64,000 bases of DNA from Pseudisothecium myosuroides (taxonomy: Eukaryota; Streptophyta; Bryopsida; Hypnales; Lembophyllaceae), in contig OX637290.1 of NCBI GenBank assembly GCA_951799445.1, positions 26,654,987 through 26,718,986 of the forward strand. Direction: 5' to 3'. The position numbers and the translations under genes are program-made. Below the pieces are notes generated by a model. It was not told where the DNA came from. It worked only from the letters and a program-made list of their open reading frames with translations, and did no database searches. Below are positions 10,211 to 22,700 of the stretch, piece by piece (within the stretch, counting starts at the first letter, position 1; the number at the start of each line of letters is the position of its first letter).

Positions 10211-13200
10211 CTTATACTCTATGGTTCTCATCTTAAATTTAATCTGATCTTTTAGTCTTAATGAGATATAGCCCTAATTAGCAATGACTAACTAAAGTAA
10301 TTTAAAATGAAACAAGAAAAATTAGTGGCCTTCCTTAGATTGAAGATCCTGAATTAAGTCGTCAAAGGTTCCCCCTAACCCTCTTTTGTTCGCCATTTTT
10401 TGTCTTCTAGAAATTCCGCCAATGCTTGAAGTATTTTTGTTTGTAGAGTTTTTGTTGTCATTCTATAGCTCTTTGAGTTCTACCCTTGCCTTTCTAACTA
10501 ACCTCTATTCTTGCTTCCCTTTCTCTTTTCTTCCCTTCTTCTTCCTTTCCTTTCTCCCCTTTCCTTTTCTTTTTAACACTATTTATCTTACGCAAGTAAG
10601 TGGGGTTCAACTACTACCACCCTGAATTTCATAGATCTTTAGCTTATGATGCAATTTTTGTTGAGCCACCACCCCAAATGTCAAAGATTTTAATGACACA
10701 ACTTTGGTTGAACCACTCAATGACAACCTAACCTAAATCTAATGGATCTAAATGACTCTCTTAGATTTTTGTTGACCTTATCTAGATTGCTTAGGACATC
10801 TCTAACTCCTACTTAATGCACCTTGCCAATTGGAGTGATCACTTCTCCTTCTAACTTCTATGTAGTCAATTTGAGAGTCTTAGTTGGTGGTGCAAGAGAG
10901 GAAGTGGAGGCCTTAGTGTAAGTGATTTGATGTTCTACTTTAAGTTATGCAATTGGAAACAATTGCATTTTCTAAGTGGACTCCTAATTCTTCCTCTCTT
11001 TTATGCTAATTCTATTGTTTTCTCCTCCCTCTCTTCTAATTGATTCTAATCTACCTTATCCTCTACTTGATTCTAACCTACCTTTCTATTCTTCTAAGTG
11101 TATCTAATTAATTCTAACCCTTCCTTTCCTAATCTACTTCTATTGACGTTATCTTAATTGTATCTACTATCTAAAGTTCAAAGCTTCACCGTCTAAATGT
11201 ATGTTTGGAACCAAATAAAATACTTCTCTATCTCAAGTTCAAAGCTTTGCCGTGATTTGGGACAACCACTAAATTCTAGCAACTTCTAAAACATCTAAGT
11301 TCAAAGCTTTGTCGTGGTGGACAAACCTAAGAAAATATATACGATGTTCGGACAAGGGTAGTTTATAACATAATTTTGACGATACAAAACAAGTTAGTAC
11401 GAGTTGGTTAGTACAAAACTTTAATATACACACACAAGTTAATAGAACACTTCGTTAGTACAATAAACTCAACAAAAACTCACACTAGAAGCCCTCAAAA
11501 GTGGCATCGCCAAGGTATAGTGGGGGTTGTTTTAGGATTAGTACAACAAAAAAACTCAACAGCAAAGGATTTCAAACAAGGTTAGAACAATAACAAGATG
11601 AGCCCTCAATGCTCCAAAAAAAACTATAACAAGTAGTAGGTGAAGACATACAACATAAGAGGACCTCCAAAAGCTCCACAAGCTTGAATAACAACAACAA
11701 TGGGCAAAGAAGGCCTCTTAAACACCGTTCAAGGTTACTTGGCTAAAATGCCAAGGATTTCAACATAAATTGGACTCAATAGACCCAAGTACAAGAATGG
11801 AGTTGTTTTGACAGAAAAATAGGTGCCTTTTTATATTCTTCCGGGTACCCACCTCCTCTCATTTTAACCTACGTAATCCTATCACTTAAGATCTTTCTAC
11901 AATCTCCGTCCTATTTTCTTAGATCTTCATTAGACTTTCCGATCTCCCTAGATTTTCATCCTAAGCCCCTAAATTTTTGTTTGACATCTTGATCTCCCTA
12001 GATCTTCATCCTCCTTTTAGGTTTTCACTTCCTACTCAGGTTCAAATCCTAAATTTTGGAAATTAACTCCAAATTGCAAACGGATTGTGCCATTGGCTTC
12101 TGAAGTCCATTTGTAGTGCACAAGCACCCCTACCTTTTATTCCAACGTCAAAAATGTCATCAAAACCTAGAGCCAACTAAAAACCAAAAAAGGATAAAAA
12201 TCCAACTTTTGGAGGTTGACTTTTTTATAAAAAATAACTAGCCATGGGTTCCTTAAGAGGTATGAGGAGATAAAAAAAAAAGACTTACCTTGGAACTCAT
12301 TCTGATTTTGTATGCTCCCAACACGTTGGTCAACTTCGTCATAATCTTTAAATTTGTCACTTGTCGGAGAATCTTGCCTCTGGCTATCGAAATGTCTCGA
12401 AACTTGTTAAAGAATCTTATTAACATAAAAGAAGTTACTCTAATTTTTAGTGAGATTTTACCACAATCTGGCTAATTTCTAGGAATATTTCATTGTAGAT
12501 TTTGGTGTTTTTTCGTCCAAAAGAGCATCTTCTGCAAGTCAGGAGATTTCAAATTTTTTTGTAAAACTTCTCATAGAATTCCACAAAAGATGTGCAAGCT
12601 TATATTTTTACTTCACATTTTTGAAAGAGGATAAAATCCCATTTTCTTGGTAACTAAGAAATCTTTTACATACAAAAAAATCTTGGTGAATCGATTTCAC
12701 TTTTGATCCCTTGGCATAATCTTGAACCTAAATTGCCGCCCGTTGACTATAGATTCTTCCACTGGCCCATCTTGAGGTGGTAACTTCTGCAAGCTAACAA
12801 TTGGGATTTCCACTATTTTGTCGATGTAATGGGAAAACTGAAACCTATCCTGGAAAAAGTACCTAAGGATCTCACTGGACTTCCTTCAGACCAATTTAGC
12901 CATGGTAAGTCACATGTATTAGTAGATTTAGGCTATTTTGGACAATAATTCTTAAACCTTCTAATTTCCACCAATTTCCAGATTCTAACCTATGTAAAGG
13001 TGGATATTTGAGGTGTTCTAGTTTATAAATTCTATTTTAGACCAAATGCTATAATAGAATGTAACATACCTATTTTGGTTTACACTCTTTTTTGGACTTT
13101 TTATATATAATTATAATTTAAATTGCAAAATTTGAAAAAAAAAACCCCACTATAAGTCCCAATTGACGAATTGGGAGCTTATACCCCACCTTCAATTTAG

Positions 13201-13284
13201 CTACCGCCTAATTCCTTGCTCTCCACTTGTTCAAACCCATTGGCCAACCACCCACCAATTGGTTGCTACACATGGCTAACTGGT
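10211..13284. other. intergenic DNA, no gene supported
   Basis: Pyrimidine-rich around 10380-10600, which produces an apparent 79-codon frame of F, L and S residues that I do not believe. Three related units occur at 11166-11325 (separate entry). The rest has stops in all frames and no splice pattern I could join. Confidence 0.5.
11166..11325. repeat. three imperfect tandem units of about 62 bp
   Basis: The phrase AGTTCAAAGCTTTGCCGT or a close variant occurs near 11175, 11239 and 11300, preceded each time by a CTATCTAA-like stretch. Related GGCAAAGCTTCACTATG and GCAAAGCTTTGTCATTAG phrases reappear near 13709 and 13770. Confidence 0.6.
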
Positions 13285-13690
13285 TGGGACATATTGGTAT
13301 TTTCTAACACAAGGATGTTAATTGGTATTTTCTAATATAGAAACTGATTGATATTTCTAATACAAAGACTAACTAATATTTCTAATATAAAGACTATTGG
13401 TTGGTTTTTTTAACATAGGAACCCGTTGGCTAGTATTTTTAATACATAGAATATTGGTTGGTATTTCTAATATAAGGATTGTTGTCTAGTATTTCAAACA
13501 CAAGGATTGCTGGCTGGAAATTTAAAAGTAAGGGACTAAACTATAAAACTCAAAACTCAAACAAGGGACCATTTAGAAAATTAAAAACAAAGAATTAATT
13601 AGGAATTTGAAAACACAAACAAGGGACCAAATAGAAAATTAAAAATAAAGGACTTGGAAATTTGAAAGCAAGGGAATAATTAACAAATAC
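13285..13690. repeat. two adjacent degenerate tandem arrays
   Basis: 13285-13520 holds about eight units of about 28-32 bp built on TTGGTATTTCTAATATAAGG, drifting in length and sequence. 13520-13690 holds about three longer units built on AAGGGACCAAATAGAAAATT. Neither encodes a protein. Confidence 0.7.
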
Positions 13691-13828
13691 TCAATAGCTA
13701 GTTGTAAAGGCAAAGCTTCACTATGCGGAAGGGAATGAAAATACATGGGAATGGACAATTTAGTCCAAAAGCAAAGCTTTGTCATTAGTAAGAAACACAC
13801 AAACCACCAATGATGTACTTAAATGCTA

Positions 13829-14398
13829 CTCCTTCCATCCCAAAATGGTTTTCCTATTGGCCTTAATTTTTTGTCCCAAAATGATCTTCTTGTTCTACTT
13901 TGTGATGTTGCAAATTGGTCAAATTTGGTTTTTGATTGCTATTTGGGACCAACAAAACAATTTCAAGTGGTAGTTTTCCCTTCATCTATACAATCATCAA
14001 TCAAAAACCAAATGAAATGACTAAAGGGGCCAAATAACACTGTTCATTCTTATTTTTTACATCTCTTTGAATATTGCCCAATTGAAGGAGATGAAGTTTT
14101 GGGAGGTTGAACAAATGGCCTCATGGTCTTGGGCATATATTAAATGCCTATTAAAATGACAAACTCATAATCAACAATTAATTGACCAGTGGTGCTCTTT
14201 GAAAATGCTCAAAAAATCTACTTTTTAATATTCCAAAAAGTACACTTTGAAAAGGGCTTTGAAACCCAAAGTTCAGGGCTAGAATGCTAGGAGTGCCCCA
14301 AACTCTATGTATAGCGCAAAATTGGTTCCTAAAATGTTGTTTTTAGCTTTAATCCAGAACATTTTGTCCAACAAGAAGATCATTTGGAATGGAGGTAG
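13829..14398. mobile_element. Stowaway-like (Tc1/mariner) MITE
   Basis: The left end CTCCTTCCATCCCAAAATG begins right after TA (13827-13828). The right end, read as reverse complement, is CTACCTCCATTCCAAATG and is followed by TA (14399-14400). This matches the plant Stowaway signature (CTCCCTCCGTCCCAAAA with TA duplication). At 570 bp it is long for the class, and the left side holds an extra copy of the TTTTGTCCCAAAATGATC part of the terminal repeat. Internal short frames are not genes. Confidence 0.75.
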
Positions 14399-14400
14399 TA

Positions 14401-16629
14401 CGAACTTTTGACCGGATCACATTTTTTTGTAGGTCTAGATTCTAGGGGATTTTTCCAAAAGATGGGAATTTCTAGGCAAGGAGCTAGTACAAGACAATGA
14501 ACCAAAGTTTTAGAAAAAAACAAGAAAACGTATATGAGTATTAGTAAGCAAAATCCGAGACATAAGCAATGTTAGGCAAAACTTAAAAAGACCTCCACAT
14601 CCTTCAAGAAAGCTTCAAGACTCCAAGCAACGAGAAAAATAATTCTAAAATACAAAGTAGCCAAAAAAAATTGACCAAATTAGCCAACAACTTACACTAA
14701 ATGAAAAACATGTCCTTAGCAACCGGTTAAAGAACAATTAAGTTTCCTAAACGACTGTCCTGCAACAACAGCCCTTCTTATTAGCACTAAATCTTATGTG
14801 TACCTTGTTGTAGTTGCGAAATAGTCATAGAATGAAAGGGACGGTTATGGAATTACAACGGATTTCAAATTCAGAATGAATATAAAGTTGTTCACCATCC
14901 AATATTCATCATACTTGTTGATATAGCCAAGCCTACACGAATATGACGCCAGATAGCAACACCCGTATAGTACTCTCTCTCTATTCACTACTTCACCTGC
15001 ATATCCCATAGTGCATCTATCCATCCAAACAAACCAAATAAAGAAACATTTAAGAATGTCCCAAGGTTGTTTATCAAAGACAAATTTTTCTATGTTTCTA
15101 GTACAATTAACTTTTATGTTGCCGAGTAGCACTTGCCCCAAGTTTTGAAATCTTGGAGCTTGGACAGTGTCTGCAAGACTATTTACTCTATCCTATAACT
15201 CCCGGGTGTGTGGGCATAACTCCTGTAGTGTCATCAAAGACCCTAAGTCTCTTGATCTGATCTAGAGGGCCTTCCACACGGAATGGTCCCCGCTTTTTTG
15301 TACCAATGGGAACGGAAGATGGAACTATACAGTTCCCTCTCTGTTTCATGACTCACAAATGTAAGTTTTTTAATGTGAAGGGAGCGGATGCCCCCCACTC
15401 AACCCTTTAGGCTTTTAGAAGCCAAGCCTAGGCTCCATGGAAAGTACCAAATGTTGGATAGAGAGGCTTTTGCTTTGGAAAAATGTTGAGCATCTGGCTA
15501 CAACCAAATTCTACTTACGATATGAGAGAATGTGATAATATAAGTGGTAAGTGTACCACTTCAATATAAAATGAAGGCATCTTTTGTTGTATAAAGTCTC
15601 ATATAGTATAAAATATACAATATTTTGTATACATGTGTGTACAACTCTGTATATAATGTGTGTATAAGCCCGTATTGATCAATATTTGTATAATACATAC
15701 AAGTAGAATATTTTTATACTCATATTTGTTATGTATAAATATTGTATAAGTATCATGTTTTAAATACTATATAATTGTATACAAACCGTATAGGCTATGT
15801 ACAAAACCTTAAACTCTTGAAAATCTTCTTGAAAATGTAAGTAAACTTCAAATAAGTGCCAAAGTTGCATAAAAACTTCAAATGAAGTGAGCCTTAGAAT
15901 TTTGGAAAGCTAACAAAATATTGTGCAAATTTTTAAATCTCAAACACAAAAAAGATATTTTCTGATATTTATAGAAGATTACACGTCCACTTTCAAAAGC
16001 AATCGTATACCCCTCTACTTTAGAGAATGCTTTGACCTCATAAAAGCTTCAAATATTTTGAATCATATCTTCAAAAAAAATTAACTTTATAATATACATC
16101 CTCACAAAAATTTAACTATAAAAAAAATAAAAACTCTGCTTTCAATGCTTTGTCAAAATTGAGACTATCTCTAAGTTTAGATTCAGAATAATTTTACACA
16201 CCTTTTACTTTTGTACTCATAACTTTCTCATAATAACTTCAAATTAAAATTGTTGTACCATTATAGAAAGCTAAATAATTTATACACAATTCCTTCAAAA
16301 TTCTAAATCAGAAATATTCTAACCAAACTTTTGCAAGCCCTCAAAATTTTGGTCCTTGATCCTAATAGGCAACAGACCCTTTCTCACTCCATCACTCATA
16401 ACTTTTTCATTCAAACTTCAAATAAAAAGAATCATAGCTTTTTGAAAATAAAATAACAAGAAAAATACTCTCTCAAAGTTTCATTCAAAAATTTGTAATA
16501 CACACTAAGATATATCTCTCCAAACTCACGGCACTCCCAAACTAATTATGAAGGAAGAGGGAAAAGACTTCAACTCCTTATACAACCTCAAGGGCCACAT
16601 CAGCCTATGCCTAAGCCATATGGGCACCT
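14401..16629. other. intergenic DNA with a TATACA-rich tract
   Basis: No gene supported. 15590-15810 is dense in GTATA/TATAC words (TATACAATATTTTGTATAC and others) with many short palindromes. The 98-codon minus-strand frame at 14845-15141 has no motif I recognise and is treated as chance. Confidence 0.45.
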
Positions 16630-18014
16630 TTAACTCCTAAAGGACCAGAATGCATTTTTTGGCAACATAGAAATTTTGGGTAGGCTGGTGTGAATGAGGA
16701 TTTGCATATTTTAGGCTTAAATTTTAATAGAAGGTGGAGACAAGGAATATCTTTCATATGCACTAAATTTCATGACAATTGAAAATATGAGTCAAAAGTT
16801 ATGGCCTGAATATGCTACTTTTATTTCGTAAATGGGTAATCCGAGCAGATTAAAAGGAATTACTTTTTTCAAAAACAAAAATTTGAAATTGATTTTCTAG
16901 AGTTATATATATGTAGAATGCTTTGTATCATTCCATTTCAACCAATGAGTCGAAAGTTATAAGGAATTTTAGTTTGCGGGCAGTTATGAATTCTCTATTC
17001 TAAAATAAACTTTAAAGTCCTACTTCTTACTCAATTTTTAATTTTATACTACTAAAATCATAATTCCCTCTGTAATATCAAAAATACTACCATTAATAAT
17101 AGGGGCTCATGCTTGCTATGCTACACATTCATTGTATCACATATTAGTAAAATTTTAATATATTTGAATAGAATGCATGATAATGATTTCAATAAGTCTT
17201 TGAAATAATTAATTTTAACATTTTGTAAAAATATTTTCAATCATGCATACATAAAAAAAATATTTTCACACAATGCTATATTACAGAAATAGAGTAGTAG
17301 TTTGCAATCACCTCTGTAATATCACTTTTACAGCTTTTATAATTTCAAAATTCTATTGCTACTACCACATGATTTGAGAAATTTATTCAATTGAAGCGAT
17401 TTTGTTTTTTTGTTCTGCATTTTATCTAATACATAAAAATTCTAATAAAATTCTAATAGTGAATGCGTAGCATAGCAAGCGCCAACCGCTAGTATTTTTT
17501 GAAAAAAATAAAATCATAGGATGTACGTTGTTTATTACAATATTGCAACCATTGGGATTGGCATTTTTCAATTCCATAACTAAGTCTTAACAATTTAATA
17601 TTTTGAATCATTCTCTATTTCTTTCTACTTATTGTTTTTTCCCTATATGTTGTTACAATTCCAAATGATGCAAAAAATTTCAAGCATATAGACAATTTCT
17701 TTCAAAAAAAAGAATCCAAGGAAACACCACCATTTTGGACATTTTTTCATAGGAAAGTGAGATTGTGAAGTGCAGCTGCCCTACTTTTTGGAGGGACAAA
17801 AAAAGGATTTTTGTCAATTCAAATGCTAATATCTTGTAGTCCACGTGGTGGAAATTTTTGAAATTCTTACCACGTGTTTTCAAGTTAGCTCACTACAAGA
17901 TCCAACGGTTATATGTATCAAACAATTTTTTTTTTAAATTTGAGACTTATACAAAATATGACAAGTTTTTTAGCGTTTTCGGTGAAAACATAATCATGGA
18001 ACTTTAGAAGTTTA
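16630..18014 (+). mobile_element. piggyBac MITE, family A, with nested insert
   Basis: Left end TTAACTCCTAAAGGACC on TTAA 16630-16633; the right end is worn (GGAACTTTAGAAGTTTA, ending 18014). The body follows the 5686 copy throughout except for 451 bp at 17042-17492, which is a separate insert. Removing it restores the family A reading CAATTTTTAATATTTTTTG. Confidence 0.88.
17042..17492 (+). mobile_element. non-autonomous Helitron-like insert inside the piggyBac MITE
   Basis: The insert starts TTTTATACTACTAAAA, close to the plant Helitron start TCTATACTACTAAAA though the TC is lost. It ends CCGCTAG followed by host T, fitting the CTRR-T rule, and lies between host A (17041) and T (17493) with no target duplication. 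GCTTGCTATGCTACACATTC at 17111-17130 is the inverse of GAATGCGTAGCATAGCAAGC at 17461-17480 with one mismatch; the latter lies about 12 bp before the 3' end, where Helitrons keep a hairpin. No coding capacity. Confidence 0.6.
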
Positions 18015-18880
18015 TCTAATTGACTACCTCCTTTAATCATCATAAAGCCTTATCTATCCCTTTATCTAGCCGCAAAACCTTTTAGGTCCCTCAAAGGATA
18101 AACTATCTCCATCCCTTTCTCCTTTTACTTCATACGCATCAAATAACTTTTGAAAATACTTCTAAGCACAAAACCAAAACAACTATGATCTAAAATATGT
18201 CTATTAGAGGTAAAAAAAAAATAGACTTTTTAGAGGAGCATTACTCCATTTGCAAGAACTTAAGGATGCGTCAAATAATAGTTGTGACATAATCTGTACG
18301 ATCTGCTTTAGTAAGATGATTGATTGACCCTTCTAACCAATGTCAATAGCCACAACTTCCTTTGATAGGCCTGATCATGCAATAGTATTGATCGTCATTT
18401 AAACTTTTGAAACTTCCTTCAAATGTCACCTCTCTGCTACTGGGCTTAATACATGCAACCTGCAATAAGATTATTAATGCCTGAGCGTCCTGCTGAAGAT
18501 TTTTGTGCCATTGCTATTCTACGTGAGGTTGCTTTGGTGGTCAAAAAGTCTCAGCTTCTTCTTCTAGACACTCATCTAGTAGCGCAAGATCCAGCAGCAG
18601 AAGAGGTTGATCTGGCAGTTGAGATAAAGAAAACTCAAAAACCCAAAATTTTAAACAAAAAAGAATGATATTAAATTGATGAAGCTCTTGGGTAGTCCCT
18701 CTTCTTTATAGTTTTCAGTGAGGAGGTGTCACCTTGAAGCCGTTTCAAGTGATGTCATCTTCCCATCACATTATTGTAATCAAATCTATCAAAAATCATA
18801 TAAACACATGTTTTTATATGATGTATGCATTTACAGTGTGACATTGGTACTGTAAACTTCATCCGCTAAATATGTTTAAC
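18015..18880. other. short spacer between two piggyBac MITEs
   Basis: Holds one 71-codon frame (18453-18668, plus) with a less AT-biased, protein-like composition (AAEEVDLAVEIKKTQK), but I find no splice context, homologous motif or partner exon. It may be an exon relic or chance. Confidence 0.4.
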
Positions 18881-19726
18881 TTAAATCCTTAAGTTTTTTT
18901 ACTATGTTTTCCCAAAAAAACACTCAAAAACTGCCATTTTGAATACAAGTACCAAATTTTGGACAAAAAACTTTTTTCAGCACATGTAACCATAGGATCT
19001 TGTAGTAAGATGGTTTGAGAAGATGTAGAAAAAAAATTCAGAATTAGCGTTTGAATTGACAAAAATCCTTTTTTTGGCCCTGCAAAAAATCGGGCAATTG
19101 CTCTTCACAAGGTCACTTTTCTATGAAAAATGTCCAAAATGATGGAGCTTCTTTGGACTCATTCTTTAAGGCAAGTTGGATATACACTTGAAAAATTTCA
19201 GATCATTTGAAATTATACAACATATAAGAAAAAAATAATAAGTAAAAAGAAGTCGAGAGTGATTCAAAATACTAAATTGTTAAGAATTTAATTATTGATT
19301 TGAAAAAATGCCAATCCCAATGGTTGTAATGTTGAAATAAATAATCTACATCCTATAATTTTATTTTTTTCCAAAGATATTGAAAATTGAGTTAAATAAG
19401 AGACTTCAAAGTTTATTTTAGAATAGAAAATCCGTAATTGCCCACAAACTAAAACTCCTCATAACTTTCATCTCATTGATCAAAATGGAATGATTCAAAG
19501 CTTTCCACATGTATATAAATCTAGAAACCAACTTCAAATTTTTGTTTTTGAAAAAAGTGACTTTTTCTTATCTACCTGGACTACTTGGCCGAGGAAAAAA
19601 ACTACTTATCATACAATAACCTGTATGAAAATTTCACAAAGGAAAAAAATATAAATTCCATTTGTAGTGAGCTATCCAAAATCAATATGTTGCCAAAAAA
19701 ATGCAGCTTGGTCCTTTAGGGATTAA
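18881..19726 (-). mobile_element. piggyBac MITE, family A, reversed
   Basis: 846 bp between TTAA 18881-18884 and TTAA 19723-19726. The end at 19726 (GGTCCTTTAGGGATTAA preceded by TGTTGCCAAAAAAATGCAG) is the family A left end inverted. The start is worn (TTAAATCCTTAAG) but followed by ACTATGTTTTCCC as in the right end of other copies. Confidence 0.9.
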
Positions 19727-22700
19727 GGTATAGAGTTCAATCTGTTCCAAAAAAATGGTATCCTCATTTTGTGCAATCACTTCTCTAAAACAAGCAATTT
19801 TTTCCTTCATTTCTATTTTCTATTTTCCAAAATAAACAACTTGGAATGGCTAAATGATAAAGTAGCCATTTGAAGTCTGTAATTTTATCCTTGGGAAAAA
19901 CAGTAGAACTTCTTATTTACCACCCATGATAAAATTTGGCAATTTTGAATTCAAATTTTGAATCGAAGGCCACAAATTAGTTAGGAAGTAGCGAAGACCA
20001 GAGTAGGAGAGATGAAAAATGCTGGACACTAAGCAACCACAAAATAGAGGTAATTTTTTACATTTATCCTTGGCTGGAGGAGACAAATGCAAGACATAGA
20101 CTTCAAATGACCACTTTAACATCCTACCCAGGAGTGGGCCACTTTTCCCCAATGTCTGGAATGGGAATTTGGACTAGAATGGGAGAGTTTATCTTAATTC
20201 TTCCTCAAGGCTTGCTTGTGTGAAGCAGACACAGGAAAACAAGCTTACATCAATGTAAAGTAGTTTGTTCTAAAAGAGACTGGCCTCTAAAACCGATCAT
20301 GGTGCACAGGTACATTTTTCTTTCTTCCTTGTACCAATGGTGTACATTTCAGGAGGTGGTCGCTTTTAGTGACCACTACATTTCAACTTCAAAAATTTGT
20401 ATCTAATCCCACAAAGGTCCAAAAAATATGAAATGACTTGGATTAGATGCCGGTTCAATTTTTCATCCTAAGAAAATTTACTGAAAATAGTTGCAAGGAG
20501 TTTAGCTTCCCCGAAAAGGCAAATAGTTCTTAAATGGTCGCTTTAAGAGCAGACTACCTTAATTCTTTGTCAAGGTTTTTGGTTGTGTGAAGCAAGCACG
20601 GGCTGACTCCTCTGAACTGCAGCATGTCGCACTTGCACTTCCTCAGAAGAGCACTGGCAAGACATCAATCAGTGAATGGCACTGAACACGAAGTCAGGCT
20701 GAAGAGAATCTTGTACCTTGTGTCAGATGGGAGTTAAATGGCCATTCAAGTGTCGCATGTATATCAAAGCCACCCCGCAAGGTCGCAACTCGCAACCCAC
20801 ACTTCAGTTTGCTTTGTCTATTCCTTCCACCGCCTTCCCAATTAATTTGTACTCCAATTGGGCTCCGCAGCCAGCCGCCCCAGCCCAGTGAGTAATGTAT
20901 CATTCTCTGACATCTTGACCATTTTGCAACCGTTCATCATTCAATTGACACCAAAACGTTTACTATCGCTGTAAATGGCAATTAACTTACTGAGATTCAA
21001 ACTCTAACTTGCTCGTATGGAGTGAAATTAAATTTTTTGCTTTCTAACCACAAATGAACAAAAGAAGTCATTGCGCAAGAAGAGTAACATCACTTACAAC
21101 TGCAGTCAGTTCCTAGTGTGAGAGAATATGCTGGGCAGCAGAAAGTTGAACTTCCCAACTCATGTCTGATCATTGCTTTTGACCAGGCAGTTGCAATTGA
21201 TGGAGGATTGACGAAGTTGCGTCTTACACAAGATATTCGATACAGCAGCATATGGTTACAAATTCCATCATGCCGTCATGCATGGTAACTTAACTTTCGG
21301 TGGTTTGTAGTTTGTACTAAGGCAACCTTATTGTCAACCTTCTTGTCAACCTCAAGTGGCATCCATACAGCACACCTGTACTAACTTAACTTCATAAGTT
21401 TGAGTGTTGGAAGCACACAACTTAACAGCCCAGAAGCTTGCCAGAACATTCTGAAAACCAGGTTCCTAGGCACCTGTGAGGAAATGGATATCTGTAGAGA
21501 ACACAGTATTACTTTGGGAGTCGGATCATAATTCCAACTTTGACTTTTCAGAGGTACCATTTGTCAACCAAGCAATTGCAGGTTCTAGATCATAACTGAC
21601 ATGTATATAGGTCCCCAGTGTTGTTAATTTGATCTTGTATACGTTAAATAGCATTGGGATCTATTATAGGTGGTTCTCACATTATCATCTTCAAGAGTTA
21701 TATACTGAGGGAGTTGTTCATACAATTGTTTGTACTGTACAGTACACCTCTACATTGGTAAGAGAAAAATAGACTTCTAGGAAGTATTCTTGAAAATGGA
21801 AGCAAATTACGAAAAAGAACTACTCTTTTACCAAGACAATATTACTGTATGTGAGAATCAGTTTCTGCAGAGAAGTGGAGGAGCAATGATACCGGAGTCT
21901 CAATTCAATGCAAAAAACTAATTTGCACTGAATCTGACCCTCACTTAGGGTAGGTTTATTCTGGGTCAAATTGACACACAAGAGACCCAAATAATGATAC
22001 TTCTAATCTTGCAGCTCCATCACCCCCAAAGCTACAGTCAGATTCTGTGAGTGGTGCTTGACATGATGTCTTATAGCTTTCCAAACAAGTAAGTTATAGT
22101 TTCATGACTAGGGAGAACTTGGATTGCAATGAACTGTACTGTACACGGAGAGTCCGTGCTGCAATAGATTCATTTGGTTATAATTTATGCAACACTACTA
22201 GAGAAGGCCCAAAGTTGGGCAATGGCAGGTAGCAGCGATCCTCTTGTATTTGTTGATCTGCATTCGGAGGATTGCTTGCACACTCTATCCTGCTGTGCAG
22301 TACAGTACAGTATTCCCCTTCGCAAAGCACTCTTGACTGTTAGTAGTGATTCCAAAACAGCTCGTAGCGCGTCCTTGTCTGCATATCTGATCGTGGTCCA
22401 TGGTCTCTTTGTTTGCACCAGGCCACCTGGTGGCTCGTGGGTCTGTAATTTATCCTTCCGGTTCATTTGTTTCAAAAATAAATAAATAAAACCCAGCTCG
22501 TAGCTAAAATTGACATAAGTTGAGAAGTGGCTGGTAAATTTCAACTGCGTGTGTACAGAATCCCACCCAATAACAGCTTCACATGCGGTATCATTGCTTT
22601 GCACAGGGGATCATAATTGCTTCACATAACAGATCAAAGCTACTACTACTTTCACAACTTTAGTTACCTTTTTACCTGAAGAAATGACAAGAACTTGCGG

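Noticed and set aside
10386..10625. 79-codon frame rich in F, L and S
   Set aside because: It is produced by a pyrimidine-rich tract; no signal peptide logic, motif or exon context.
12035..12055. GGTTCAAATCC, a tRNA B-box-like phrase
   Set aside because: No A box at the right distance upstream and no cloverleaf could be folded around it.
22174..22604. Overlapping 103- and 139-codon frames on opposite strands
   Set aside because: They overlap almost fully, neither has a family motif, and codon composition is not convincing in either direction.
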